64,000 bases of DNA from Anaerolineae bacterium (GTDB lineage: Bacteria; Chloroflexota; Anaerolineae; Aggregatilineales; Phototrophicaceae). The stretch covers positions 1 through 64,000 of the forward strand of contig JALHNB010000027.1 in the NCBI GenBank assembly GCA_022843745.1, given 5' to 3'. A program made the translations under genes and the position numbers. The notes under the pieces were generated by a model. That model made no database searches. It had not been told where the DNA came from and worked only from the letters and a program-made list of their open reading frames with translations. Positions 41,765-49,985 of the stretch are shown in pieces; position 1 is the stretch's first letter; every line of letters begins with the position of its first letter.

Positions 41765-43168
41765 CTAGAATCGTATTCTGGGGTCGAGCCACAGATAGAC
41801 CACATCTACCAGCGCGTTAGCGCCGACCAGAAAAACAGAATACAGCACAGTCACGCCGACGAGCAGATTGTAGTCACGTGTGGTGACGCTGGTCACAAAA
41901 GCGTCTCCCAGGCCGGGGATGGCGAATACCAATTCCACCACGAATGTTCCCGTGAGGACGGCTGCTAAGAGTGGGCCGAGGATTGTGGCGATTGGTAGAA
42001 GGCTGTTGCGCAGAGCGTGGCCGTAAATAACGTTGCGCTGGCGCAGACCTTTTGCCCGCGCGGTGCGGATGTAATCTTCGTTAAGCACCTGAAGCAGGCT
42101 GGCGCGGGTGAGTCTGGCAATCGAGGCGCTCATGCCCATTCCAAGTGTAACGACTGGCAAAAAAGCAGTAGATAAATATTCACCTGGCCCTCCCTGTGGC
42201 CCAGCCAGCCACACGTAGGGATTAATAACCGGGAACAGCTTGAGCTTGACCGCGAATACGATAATCAGGACTGGGCCTAGAATGATATTGGGAACGGCGC
42301 GTCCGAGAACGGCAAAGAACATGGCGGCCTGATCAATTGGGCCATTATGGTTTACTGCCGCCAGTACGCCCAGCGGTACTCCTACAAGAAGTGCAGTCAT
42401 CACTGCCATCACGCCAAGTGAGATTGAGATGGGCAGTTTCTCGCTAATGATGTCGCTGATGGGGCGGCCCCGGTTAGTCGAGCCAAGCGATGGGCCAAAA
42501 TTCAGGCGCAGCAGATTGAAAAAATAGTTGCCAAATTGACTCTGGAACAGATCGGAATAGAGAACCTGATAGGGCGTAATTCGGAGAGCAGGCCGCACCC
42601 GTTCACCTGTGAGATCCACACCCTCGTAGACACTGATCGCTGAATCGAGTTGGGCAGCCAGGTTTGTGTCAGTTAGCGCATCACGGATGGTCGCGAGATC
42701 GTCCAGCAGACCAGGCATTTCATTACGCTGGATACCTTGTTCGCTGTAGAAAGCAATCTGTTGGAGTGTATCATCGAATTGTCCCTCCAATTGCGCGCGA
42801 ACTTCATCGGATGTAAGCGCCGCGAAGGTGTCGGCGAACGATGGATCGAGTATCAGAATTTCAACACGCTCGGATTTTTCTTCCTTTACCCAACGAAAAA
42901 GTTGCCAATCATCACCGTTCGGGAGGTTGAGCAGCATGGGGCGGTTCAGGCCATAATGGTGCTCCAGCGCAGCAATGAGTTCGGGTGTGCTGGCTCGCTC
43001 TCCGGCGGCTACAAACGGCCCACCGGGAATCGCACGGATCATCAGGAATGATACCAGCGTGATGGCAAACAGCACCGGCAGGCTGGAAACCAATCGCCTG
43101 GTCAGAAAAGTCACGACCCCAGATACCCGGAAAAATCTTTGCGTGATTGTGATAGCTGTCATTTGCAT
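41765..43168 (-). CDS. ABC importer permease, DppB/OppB type, with large periplasmic insertion
   Basis: About 467 residues; the usual family length is 310-340. The first helix (RRLVSSLPVLFAITLVSFLMIRAIPGGPF) and the C-terminal BPD-transport domain (LPISISLGVMAVMTALLVGVPLG; RTARAKGLRQRNVIYGHALRNSLLP, the EAA-type loop) are typical. Between them lies ~170 residues of extra, mostly helical and acidic sequence (SDEVRAQLEGQFDDTLQQIAFY). It forms half of the channel with the DppC-type protein. ATG codons at 43168 and 43162 and a TTG at 43186 are possible starts. It is the last gene of the LacI-regulated operon. Confidence 0.93.
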   Translation of the reverse strand: MQMTAITITQRFFRVSGVVTFLTRRLVSSLPVLFAITLVSFLMIRAIPGGPFVAAGERASTPELIAALEHHYGLNRPMLLNLPNGDDWQLFRWVKEEKSERVEILILDPSFADTFAALTSDEVRAQLEGQFDDTLQQIAFYSEQGIQRNEMPGLLDDLATIRDALTDTNLAAQLDSAISVYEGVDLTGERVRPALRITPYQVLYSDLFQSQFGNYFFNLLRLNFGPSLGSTNRGRPISDIISEKLPISISLGVMAVMTALLVGVPLGVLAAVNHNGPIDQAAMFFAVLGRAVPNIILGPVLIIVFAVKLKLFPVINPYVWLAGPQGGPGEYLSTAFLPVVTLGMGMSASIARLTRASLLQVLNEDYIRTARAKGLRQRNVIYGHALRNSLLPIATILGPLLAAVLTGTFVVELVFAIPGLGDAFVTSVTTRDYNLLVGVTVLYSVFLVGANALVDVVYLWLDPRIRF

Positions 43169-43198
43169 CGGCCTGCTCACTCCCAAACAAAACTTCGC

Positions 43199-43588
43199 CT
43201 ATGAGGATGCTTTCAGAAATTCTTCAGCAACCCAGCCGGGCGCATCTGGGTTGCACGCGATGTGATAATAAGTCACTTCATCGATACGCTGTACCGATGC
43301 AATTGTCACCGTCGAATTCGGGTAGCAGTTGGCGTTTGCGACTCTGTTACGGCGTGTGACTGGCTCAGGAGCTTCGGTAAGATAGACCGATCCGACTCCT
43401 GTGGCCGCGATCTGTACAGTGTCACCGATATTAAAGAGGCCTTCCGCCTCCATCGCGGGTACGGTAGGGGTGGGTACAGGTGTCGCTGTAAGCTGAATGA
43501 ACAACGTATCGCTTGACCAACAGCCCAATGTCGCCATGCACAAAGCCAATGCAACAAGCAAAAGTGAAAAGTATCGCTGCCGGATCAT
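43199..43588 (-). CDS. Small SH3-like lipoprotein
   Basis: 129 residues. The signal peptide ends in a lipobox (ALCMATLGC), so it should be lipid-anchored. A short Thr/Pro spacer leads to an SH3b-like beta-barrel (FNIGDTVQIAATGVGSVYLTEAPEP ... STVTIASVQRIDEVTYYHIACNP..GWVAEEFL). Two Cys (NANCYPN and IACNPD) may form a disulphide. SH3b domains bind cell-wall peptides or proteins. It lies between the two permease genes, three bases after the DppC-type stop and 30 bases before the DppB-type start, so it is probably a transporter accessory or wall anchor (inference). Confidence 0.8.
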   Translation of the reverse strand: MIRQRYFSLLLVALALCMATLGCWSSDTLFIQLTATPVPTPTVPAMEAEGLFNIGDTVQIAATGVGSVYLTEAPEPVTRRNRVANANCYPNSTVTIASVQRIDEVTYYHIACNPDAPGWVAEEFLKASS

Positions 43589-43591
43589 GAC

Positions 43592-44629
43592 CTATTTCCC
43601 CCGCCGCATGTGAGGATCGAGCGCATCACGCAAACCGTCGCCCAGGAAGTTAAACGATAGCGTGGTCAGCGCCAGCGCAATACCTGGCAGCAGAACGAGA
43701 TTGGGCAGGGTAATCATGCTGCTGCGTCCGGTGCTAATCAGGCTGCCCCAGCTTGGCGTGGGAGGCTCAACACCCAGGCCAATGAAGCTGAGAAAGGCTT
43801 CTGTGAAAATATATCCTGGGATTTGCAGTGTCTCCGCGACGATCAATGGGCCAGTGATATTGGGCAGGAGGTGTACGAAAATAATGCGCATATCGCTTGC
43901 GCCCATTGCTCGTGCTGCCTCGATGTACTCACGTTGTTTTTGCGACAGTACCTCAGCTCTCGCCAGTCGAGCCATGCTGATCCAGCTTAACGCGCCGAGA
44001 GCGATAAACAGGAAGAACAGGCCGCCCATGCTGCGGTCAAGGTGAATAAGCCCCTGGGCAATCCCGGAAGATTCTTCGAGTTCCAGCGACTTAAAAAATG
44101 TTTGGAACAGAATGACCAGCACCAGGCTTGGAATGCCATACAGGAAGTCGATGATTCGCATCATGAAATTGTCCACTCTCCCGCCGTAGTAGCCGGAGGT
44201 TACACCATAAATGATGCCAATTCCCAGGCTCAGGAGCGAGCCGACCAGCGCAACCGCGAGTGACACACGTGTTCCGAAAAGCGTCCGGCTGAGGAGGTCA
44301 CGCCCCAGCGCATCCGAGCCTAAAACATAACAGAACTGGGGCATACCTGCCGGGTAAGGCTGCTGATTGGGCTGCATAACGGCGCAAGTCATGGGCGGGG
44401 CAAGGGATGATCCACGATGCTGATCGTTGATGCCCTCGATTAATCCGATACTTCGTAATAGATCAGCCGATAGCGCTACCAATATCAACACTGCAATAAA
44501 CGTCAGGCCGAAAACAGCCAGTCTATTGCGCGTAAGACGATACCAGGCATCACCCCAGAATGACCTGGACGGGGCGATTCGTTCATCATGAGACAGCGAG
44601 ATTGGGCGCACAGGTTGTATCGGTGTCAT
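43592..44629 (-). CDS. ABC importer permease, DppC/OppC type
   Basis: 345 residues from the ATG at 44629, four bases after the esterase stop; a longer frame to 44707 overlaps the esterase and is less likely. An N-terminal OppC_N helix (YRLTRNRLAVFGLTFIAVLILVALSADLL), a periplasmic loop with YVLGSDALGRDLLSRTLFGTRVSLAVALVGS, and the EAA loop YIEAARAMGASDMRIIFVHLLPN are all family hallmarks, ending LGDGLRDALDPHMRR. It forms the second half of the importer channel. The cognate ATPases (DppD/DppF type) are absent from the window. Confidence 0.95.
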   Translation of the reverse strand: MTPIQPVRPISLSHDERIAPSRSFWGDAWYRLTRNRLAVFGLTFIAVLILVALSADLLRSIGLIEGINDQHRGSSLAPPMTCAVMQPNQQPYPAGMPQFCYVLGSDALGRDLLSRTLFGTRVSLAVALVGSLLSLGIGIIYGVTSGYYGGRVDNFMMRIIDFLYGIPSLVLVILFQTFFKSLELEESSGIAQGLIHLDRSMGGLFFLFIALGALSWISMARLARAEVLSQKQREYIEAARAMGASDMRIIFVHLLPNITGPLIVAETLQIPGYIFTEAFLSFIGLGVEPPTPSWGSLISTGRSSMITLPNLVLLPGIALALTTLSFNFLGDGLRDALDPHMRRGK

Positions 44630-44633
44630 GGGA

Positions 44634-45644
44634 TTACTCGCGAATGACCTTCTCCAGCCTGGGAAACGAAATATCAAGGCGATATTGAACATTGGGATGA
44701 CCATCATCGAATAATTCGCAGTCGTGAGCGATACCCAACGCGGTCAGCTTGTTTGAGAGAATGCGCGTTCCGATCTGGAAATTGAACTCATCCCACAAAC
44801 CGCAATCCAGATAGATATAGTCCATTTTCCGCCAGGCATCGATATATTCCGGGCGATCAATCATCCGTACCGGATCCCATTCCAGCCAACGCGCCCAAAC
44901 ATCTTCAAGCAGTGCGCCAGTTTCGAGATCCACAGGCATATCAAAGCCGCGCGGGGCTGCCGGGTTAGGCGCGAAGGCCGCACCGTAACACAACATCCCG
45001 ATCACGCCAAATTCGACTTTCTTTCTGGCCTTGATGTCAGGAATTTGTTTTATGAATTCTTCCAGCCCGCCAAAGCGCATCAGATTCGCGTGCAGCTTTG
45101 CCATCTCTGGCATATATCCGAACTCAAAATAGATATCACCACTGTGATTCGCCATGGCACTCCAAAGTTCGGGGTGGCGCATAGCCTGCACCATCGCGCC
45201 ATAGCCGCCGCTGCTTTTGCCCGTAATCGCGCGATGCTCACGGGTGGGCAGCGTGCGGTAGTGCGCATCGACATACGGTATGAGTTCATCATTCAGATAG
45301 TCCTCATAATTGCCGAGCGCCGACGTATTGACATACTGTGCGCCTCCGAAGATGGTAAAACAGTCCGGCAGAACAAGGATGACAGGTCCCATCGCTCCCG
45401 TGCGGATAAGACGATCAATGCGCTCGGCGTAAGACTCGCCCCAGGGAACCACATTCAGCGTCCACGGGCCGCTGCCTCCATGTCCAGCGAGCCAGTAGAT
45501 GACCGGGTAACGTTTCGTCGGATTTTCGTCATATCCAGGTGGTAGATAGATGGGGAGCATTCGCTCGGTTGGATCGCCAGGGAGGTTGCCCTGCAAAACC
45601 TTGCTATCGAGGTAAGGCGTTTCAACGCGACCTGCCAGTTTCAT
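44634..45644 (-). CDS. Putative esterase, alpha/beta hydrolase (esterase D type)
   Basis: 336 residues from the ATG at 45644 (AAGGAG seven bases upstream). The PF00756-like pattern is clear: IYLPPGYDENPTKRYPVIYWLAGHGGSG, a nucleophile elbow GKSSGGYGAM (Gly-x-Ser-x-Gly with SSGG), and a C-terminal His in DDGHPNVQYRLD. No signal peptide, so cytosolic. Likely substrates are acetylated or feruloylated sugars, or other esters brought in by the transporter. It lies between the binding-protein and permease genes of the operon, which supports a catabolic role for an imported ester (inference). Confidence 0.88.
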   Translation of the reverse strand: MKLAGRVETPYLDSKVLQGNLPGDPTERMLPIYLPPGYDENPTKRYPVIYWLAGHGGSGPWTLNVVPWGESYAERIDRLIRTGAMGPVILVLPDCFTIFGGAQYVNTSALGNYEDYLNDELIPYVDAHYRTLPTREHRAITGKSSGGYGAMVQAMRHPELWSAMANHSGDIYFEFGYMPEMAKLHANLMRFGGLEEFIKQIPDIKARKKVEFGVIGMLCYGAAFAPNPAAPRGFDMPVDLETGALLEDVWARWLEWDPVRMIDRPEYIDAWRKMDYIYLDCGLWDEFNFQIGTRILSNKLTALGIAHDCELFDDGHPNVQYRLDISFPRLEKVIRE

Positions 45645-45665
45645 CAGTTTACTCCTTACGAAGTG

Positions 45666-45694
45666 AGTGGAGCATGGTTTTCCCATGCCCCACT
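45666..45694 (-). promoter_or_regulatory. Intercistronic stem-loop after the binding-protein gene
   Basis: On the - strand AGTGGGGCATGG / CCATGCTCCACT pair fully (one G-U) over 12 bases with a GAAAA loop. It lies between the substrate-binding-protein stop (45712) and the esterase start (45644). Such stems often protect the upstream mRNA or attenuate, giving excess binding protein over permease. No T-run follows. Confidence 0.8.
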
Positions 45695-45711
45695 GAGCGA
45701 ATATTTATGAC

Positions 45712-47484
45712 TTAACCGCCGCGTACAGCGTCCTGTGCAGCCTTATCAATGGTGTAAACGCCCCAATGTTCCCCGCCGACCTGTCCGTCGGTTTCAATTG
45801 GGCCTTCAATGTAGCTCTGGTACAGCGCATAGTTCGCCGAAAGCCGGATCGGTGCTACCGGGAAAAGTCCCTCTGGGCCGAAGAACATTTCTTCAATTTG
45901 CCCATACATCTCCTTGCGTTTTTCCTGGTCAGATTCGGAGCGTGCCTGCTCAATCAGCGTGTCAACTTCGGAGCAAGGTCGCCCTACATATTGCTCTGCG
46001 ATTCCGCAGTAGAGAATATCGCCCGTATAGTTATTGGCATCCGGGTAATCCGGCCCCCAACCTGTGAGGATCAGACTTGGGCGTGTTTCCAATGGGTTGT
46101 CAACATTATCAGCCGCGACTAACTGGCTGAAGTCGTCGAAAATTTCGACGCGGAAAACGGACGGATCGCAGCCCAGGATGTTGGCCCAGGCGGCAGGTAG
46201 AAACTCGGCATAGAGCGCACGTCGGCCTACGGTGGCAACCATATAGACTTCCGGGAAGCCTTCACAGCCAGGATAAGGACTCAGAGCAAGCTGTTCAACT
46301 GCATACTCCGGGTCATAGCCTATGCCGTGCTGATCTAGCGGCGGCGCAGCAGGCATGGATGGTGGGGTGAGATGATTCAGTGGTGTTCCCAATCCCTCAA
46401 CCGCGTCATTGATGATGGCGACCCGATCAATGGCAGCGCTGAAGGCACGGCGCACATAGACATTATCGAACGGGGGTTTGCCCATCTGGAAACCCAGGTA
46501 GTCGATGTTGACACCGCTGATGAACAATAACTGATCTTCTAAAGCGGGGTCTTCCAACAGGGTTCCCAGTTCGCCTCCTGGCAAGCTGTTCGCGCGAACC
46601 ATGTCAAGCTGACCATTAAGGTAGGCGGAAAGCAGCGTGGTAGGCTCGTTGATGACCACTATGTCAACCCGGTCAATGTTGCCCTCACCGCGCAAGTCCT
46701 CTGGTATGAATGGGTTGCGGATAAACGTGCGTCCTACCGCAGGTGTATAAGTGTCCTGTAGGTATACACCACTGAACCAGGCATTACCGGGTTCGATCCA
46801 GGCCGAGCCAAATTCCTCAACCAGTTCACCGGGGATAGGCCGCAGCGTCCACAGGCTGGCAACAGCGGGGAAAAAGCCAGTAACGGAGTTCAATGTGAAC
46901 TCGACAGTCGCATCATCTACTGCCCGCACACCGATAGCCTCGAACAGTTCTTGCGTCGGCTCTGTCGCGGTCAACGCATCGGCACATCCAGCGAGGAAAA
47001 CGCCTGTCAGTGGGCCATAAGCGCCGCCGAGACGACCATCACAGGAGCGCCGAACGCCAGTTACAACATCCTGTGCCGTAATGTTGCGCATCCGGGTGGC
47101 TTCCTGGGTTTCGGGATTCCAATGTACCCAGGGGATGTCGCTGCGCAGCTTAAACGTCCATGTCAGGCCATCTTCGCTGGCAGACCACTCGGTTGCCACT
47201 TCAGGTCGTACTGACGAGTCAACTGGATCCAAATCCGTCAATCCTAGAAACGTGTTATCGACGGTGCGGATCGAGATGACACTGCCGCCGAGCGAAGGTT
47301 CGCGGTCAACAGTAACATCGCCATCGTGCATGTAATACGTCACCAGGGATGGGTCGTCACGATTGAGCGTAACCACTTCCTCTTGAGCACCAACAACAGG
47401 GCTAAGGCCAAGCAGTAGCACAATCGCCATTAGAAAAACGATCTGGATGGTTACAGGCTTGGCGAAAACTTTTCTCCGAATCAT
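45712..47484 (-). CDS. ABC transporter substrate-binding protein, family 5 (DppA/OppA type)
   Basis: 590 residues with a strong AAGGAGG site and a signal peptide (IQIVFLMAIVLLLGLSPVVGAQ). SBP_bac_5 features are present: VATEWSASEDGLTWTFKLRSDIPW, the second lobe YLGFQMGKPPFDNVYVRRAFSAAIDR and GWGPDYPDANNYTGDILYCG. There is no lipobox Cys at the cleavage site, so it is free or otherwise retained. Family 5 proteins bind peptides, nickel or oligosaccharides; the adjacent LacI regulator and esterase suggest a glycan-derived ligand here (inference). It is the first structural gene of the operon, 137 bases downstream of the regulator. Confidence 0.95.
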   Translation of the reverse strand: MIRRKVFAKPVTIQIVFLMAIVLLLGLSPVVGAQEEVVTLNRDDPSLVTYYMHDGDVTVDREPSLGGSVISIRTVDNTFLGLTDLDPVDSSVRPEVATEWSASEDGLTWTFKLRSDIPWVHWNPETQEATRMRNITAQDVVTGVRRSCDGRLGGAYGPLTGVFLAGCADALTATEPTQELFEAIGVRAVDDATVEFTLNSVTGFFPAVASLWTLRPIPGELVEEFGSAWIEPGNAWFSGVYLQDTYTPAVGRTFIRNPFIPEDLRGEGNIDRVDIVVINEPTTLLSAYLNGQLDMVRANSLPGGELGTLLEDPALEDQLLFISGVNIDYLGFQMGKPPFDNVYVRRAFSAAIDRVAIINDAVEGLGTPLNHLTPPSMPAAPPLDQHGIGYDPEYAVEQLALSPYPGCEGFPEVYMVATVGRRALYAEFLPAAWANILGCDPSVFRVEIFDDFSQLVAADNVDNPLETRPSLILTGWGPDYPDANNYTGDILYCGIAEQYVGRPCSEVDTLIEQARSESDQEKRKEMYGQIEEMFFGPEGLFPVAPIRLSANYALYQSYIEGPIETDGQVGGEHWGVYTIDKAAQDAVRGG

Positions 47485-47621
47485 GTTATCCTCCTTAAAG
47501 CGTAAGAAGCAATCACTTTGATGAAAGATGCAAGTCTTCCTGCGATGGCAACCCCTTTCTATGTGAACCTCATCCCATTCAGAAAGGTGAGGTTTTGACG
47601 ATGGTGATTCAAGTCATTCGT

Positions 47622-48659
47622 TCAAATTCCTGCTGCTTTTGCGCCGCAGGATGCGCGAACGACGAGCTTGGTTTCCAGAATTTCGGTACGTGGGGGGAGA
47701 TCAGGCTGTTCGATCCGTTCCAACAGCATATTGGCGGCGCGATTGCCGATCTCCAGCGTGGGCTGTGATACAACGGTTAGCGGCGGATTGAGTGACACTG
47801 CCCAGGGCATATCATCGAAACCGACAATAGCAACATCCTCCGGGATGCGTTTGCCCCGATCATGCAGCGCGTTCAGCGCCCCAAGCGTCATCATATTGTT
47901 AGCAATAAACCATGCTGTTGGCGGGTCGTTTTCGTCAAGCAGCTCAAGTGCGTGTATGTAGCCACTTTCGTCACGATGATCGCCAAAGCGCACCCATCCT
48001 TCGGGTACAGGCAGGTTATGCTTCTCCATTGCCTGCTTATACCCCAGATAGCGTTCACGCCCGCTGGTCAGGCGCATCCGCCCACCGATATGACCGATAC
48101 GACGATGACCCAGATTGATGAGATGCTCGACTGCTGCCTGCGCACCGGACAGGTTATCGGCCAATACCATATCCACCTGGGCATTCGATAAACGACGGTC
48201 AATCACGACAATGGGCAGCCCCGATGCAGCCATCTCTGCAATTCGGTCTACATTTTCGCTGGTGGGCGCGATCACCAGCCCTGCAACTTCTTCATTTTCC
48301 ATCATCGTCAGGTAATCGAGTTCCTTTTGGGGATTCGCGGTGGTATTGCTCATCAGCACGCTCAGACCCTTGTCGAAAAATACAGACTCGATGCTTGACA
48401 TAATCATGTTGAAGAATGGATTCGTAATATCGGTGACAATGATGCCAATCAACTTGCTGCGGGTAGCCCGCAGGCGTTGGGCAACACGGTTTGGCTCGTA
48501 ACTTAAGTGTGTGATCGCATCCTGGACGGCGCGGCGCACTTCATCACTGATATGAGGATAGTTGTTGAGGACGCGAGAAACAGTGGCAGGTGAAACGCCA
48601 GCAAAATTCGCCACATCGAGAATGGTTGTTGAGGAATTTCGCTGTTTTCGTGGTGTCAT
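47622..48659 (-). CDS. LacI-family transcriptional regulator
   Basis: 345 residues from the ATG at 48659 (GAGG nine bases upstream). The N-terminal HTH and hinge read TILDVANFAGVSPATVSRVLNNYPHISDEVRRAV and IGIIVTDITNPFF, followed by a periplasmic-binding-protein-like sensor domain (LVIAPTSENVDRI; GFDDMPWAVSLNPPLTVVSQP). Such proteins bind palindromic operators and release on sugar binding. A perfect TGNAANCGNTTNCA operator lies just upstream at 48680, so it is likely autoregulated. It probably also controls the transporter genes that follow. Confidence 0.96.
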   Translation of the reverse strand: MTPRKQRNSSTTILDVANFAGVSPATVSRVLNNYPHISDEVRRAVQDAITHLSYEPNRVAQRLRATRSKLIGIIVTDITNPFFNMIMSSIESVFFDKGLSVLMSNTTANPQKELDYLTMMENEEVAGLVIAPTSENVDRIAEMAASGLPIVVIDRRLSNAQVDMVLADNLSGAQAAVEHLINLGHRRIGHIGGRMRLTSGRERYLGYKQAMEKHNLPVPEGWVRFGDHRDESGYIHALELLDENDPPTAWFIANNMMTLGALNALHDRGKRIPEDVAIVGFDDMPWAVSLNPPLTVVSQPTLEIGNRAANMLLERIEQPDLPPRTEILETKLVVRASCGAKAAGI

Positions 48660-48679
48660 AAGCAACTGCCTCTTGCTTA

Positions 48680-48695
48680 TTGAAAACGATTTCAA
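48680..48695. promoter_or_regulatory. LacI-type operator TTGAAAACGATTTCAA
   Basis: It matches the LacI/GalR-family consensus TGNAANCGNTTNCA at every fixed position and is palindromic at six positions each side. It is centred ~28 bases upstream of the LacI-family start codon, which suggests autorepression. No second perfect match was noticed before the binding-protein gene. Confidence 0.75.
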
Positions 48696-48894
48696 CGATA
48701 ATAAATCAGATTACAATAGCTGTCAAATATTGCTTTTTGATTAATTTTCACTAAAAAAATCGGGAGATTCTCAAGTGGTTTTTAAAATAAATATGTGTTA
48801 TTGGATTTTTTGATCCCGGCGCGAACGTCGAGTAGACTTTATACTGCGAACACCTCGTCAGCCAATGATCTCTTTTGCCGGAGTTATTTTTGAC

Positions 48895-49974
48895 ATGAAA
48901 ACACGTTTAATTATAGTCGGTGGATTTTTGGGGGCTGGTAAAACGACGCTTCTGTTGGAAAGTGCGCGTCAGCTTGCGGCGCGTGGGTATCGAGTAGGGC
49001 TGGTCACGAACGACCAGGGTAAAGACCTCGTGGATACCACACTTATTTCTCAGCAGCGCTGGCCCGTGGAGGAAGTCGCTGGGGGATGTTTTTGCTGTTC
49101 ATTTCCTGACTTATACACCTCTTTAATTCATCTACAGGATACTATTCAGCCTGACGTGGTTTTGGCTGAACCTGTTGGAAGCTGCACTGATCTCGTATCA
49201 ACCGTGCTGCGGCCTTTAGCAACTTATTATCCAGGGCAGTTTGAAGTCGCGCCGTTGACCATTTTGCTGGATGCCAGCCGCGATGTCGCGCCATTTCCCA
49301 ACAGCGTAGGATACCTGTTCGATAAGCAGCTTACCGAAGCCGAGTTGATCCTGCTCAACAAAGTCGATTTGCTCAAGGCTGATTCGGTCAATAATTGGAT
49401 GGGATCGTTACAAAAGCAGTATCCACAAGCGCAAAAACTTGCCATCTCGTCGCGCTCGGGCGAAGGTGTGGAAGCGTGGCTGGACATCGTGCTTGGTCAA
49501 AACAGCGCCAGCCAACTCAATCTGGATGTGGATTATGCGCTCTATGCCGAAGCCGAAGCCGAGTTGGGCTGGTTAAACGCGAAGGGCTTGGTGCGCGATT
49601 CGCAGCCTTTTTCCGCGCAAACCTGGACGCGCAATCTTCTGGATCACCTGAGTCAACGCTTGTCAGCCGAAAATTTCCCAATCGCACACGTTAAAGTACA
49701 CGTTTCGACACCCGTAACGGCTTTCAAGGCTAGCCTGACGCAAACCGGAGTCCCGCTTTCATGGGATGTCACATCGGAAGATATTCCCGCCGATCAGCTT
49801 GAGTTTATCCTCAATTTGCGCGTCAATGCAGACCCACAGCAGTTGGAGCAAATCGTGCAGGAAACGATTGATGCCATCAAGCCAAACCCATCAGCCCGTC
49901 ATTATTTCACGCATTTTGAGTGCTTTCGGCCTCTGCCGCCGCGCCCGACCCATCGACTTATTTTGCCAGTATAA
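48895..49974 (+). CDS. CobW/UreG-like GTP-binding metallochaperone
   Basis: 359 residues from the ATG at 48895 (CCGGAG upstream); an ATG at 48865 lacks a site. P-loop [12 protein letters not shown], the metal motif GGCFCC (CxCC), and the guanine-specificity motif NKVD in [11 protein letters not shown]. The C-terminal half ([21 protein letters not shown]) is longer and unlike the usual CobW_C domain. COG0523-type GTPases deliver zinc or other metals to target enzymes. It lies directly upstream of the GH116 gene (11-base gap), so the two may be co-transcribed although a functional tie is not obvious. Confidence 0.9.
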   Translation: MKTRLIIVGGFLGAGKTTLLLESARQLAARGYRVGLVTNDQGKDLVDTTLISQQRWPVEEVAGGCFCCSFPDLYTSLIHLQDTIQPDVVLAEPVGSCTDLVSTVLRPLATYYPGQFEVAPLTILLDASRDVAPFPNSVGYLFDKQLTEAELILLNKVDLLKADSVNNWMGSLQKQYPQAQKLAISSRSGEGVEAWLDIVLGQNSASQLNLDVDYALYAEAEAELGWLNAKGLVRDSQPFSAQTWTRNLLDHLSQRLSAENFPIAHVKVHVSTPVTAFKASLTQTGVPLSWDVTSEDIPADQLEFILNLRVNADPQQLEQIVQETIDAIKPNPSARHYFTHFECFRPLPPRPTHRLILPV

Positions 49975-49985
49975 AGGATTATATT

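Noticed and set aside
44630-44707. Longer N-terminus for the DppC-type permease
   Set aside because: It overlaps the esterase end, has no ribosome-binding site, and adds sequence unlike the family.
49920-49985. Upstream start for the GH116 gene
   Set aside because: It lies inside the CobW gene; ATG 49986 has AAAGGA and begins the conserved family sequence.
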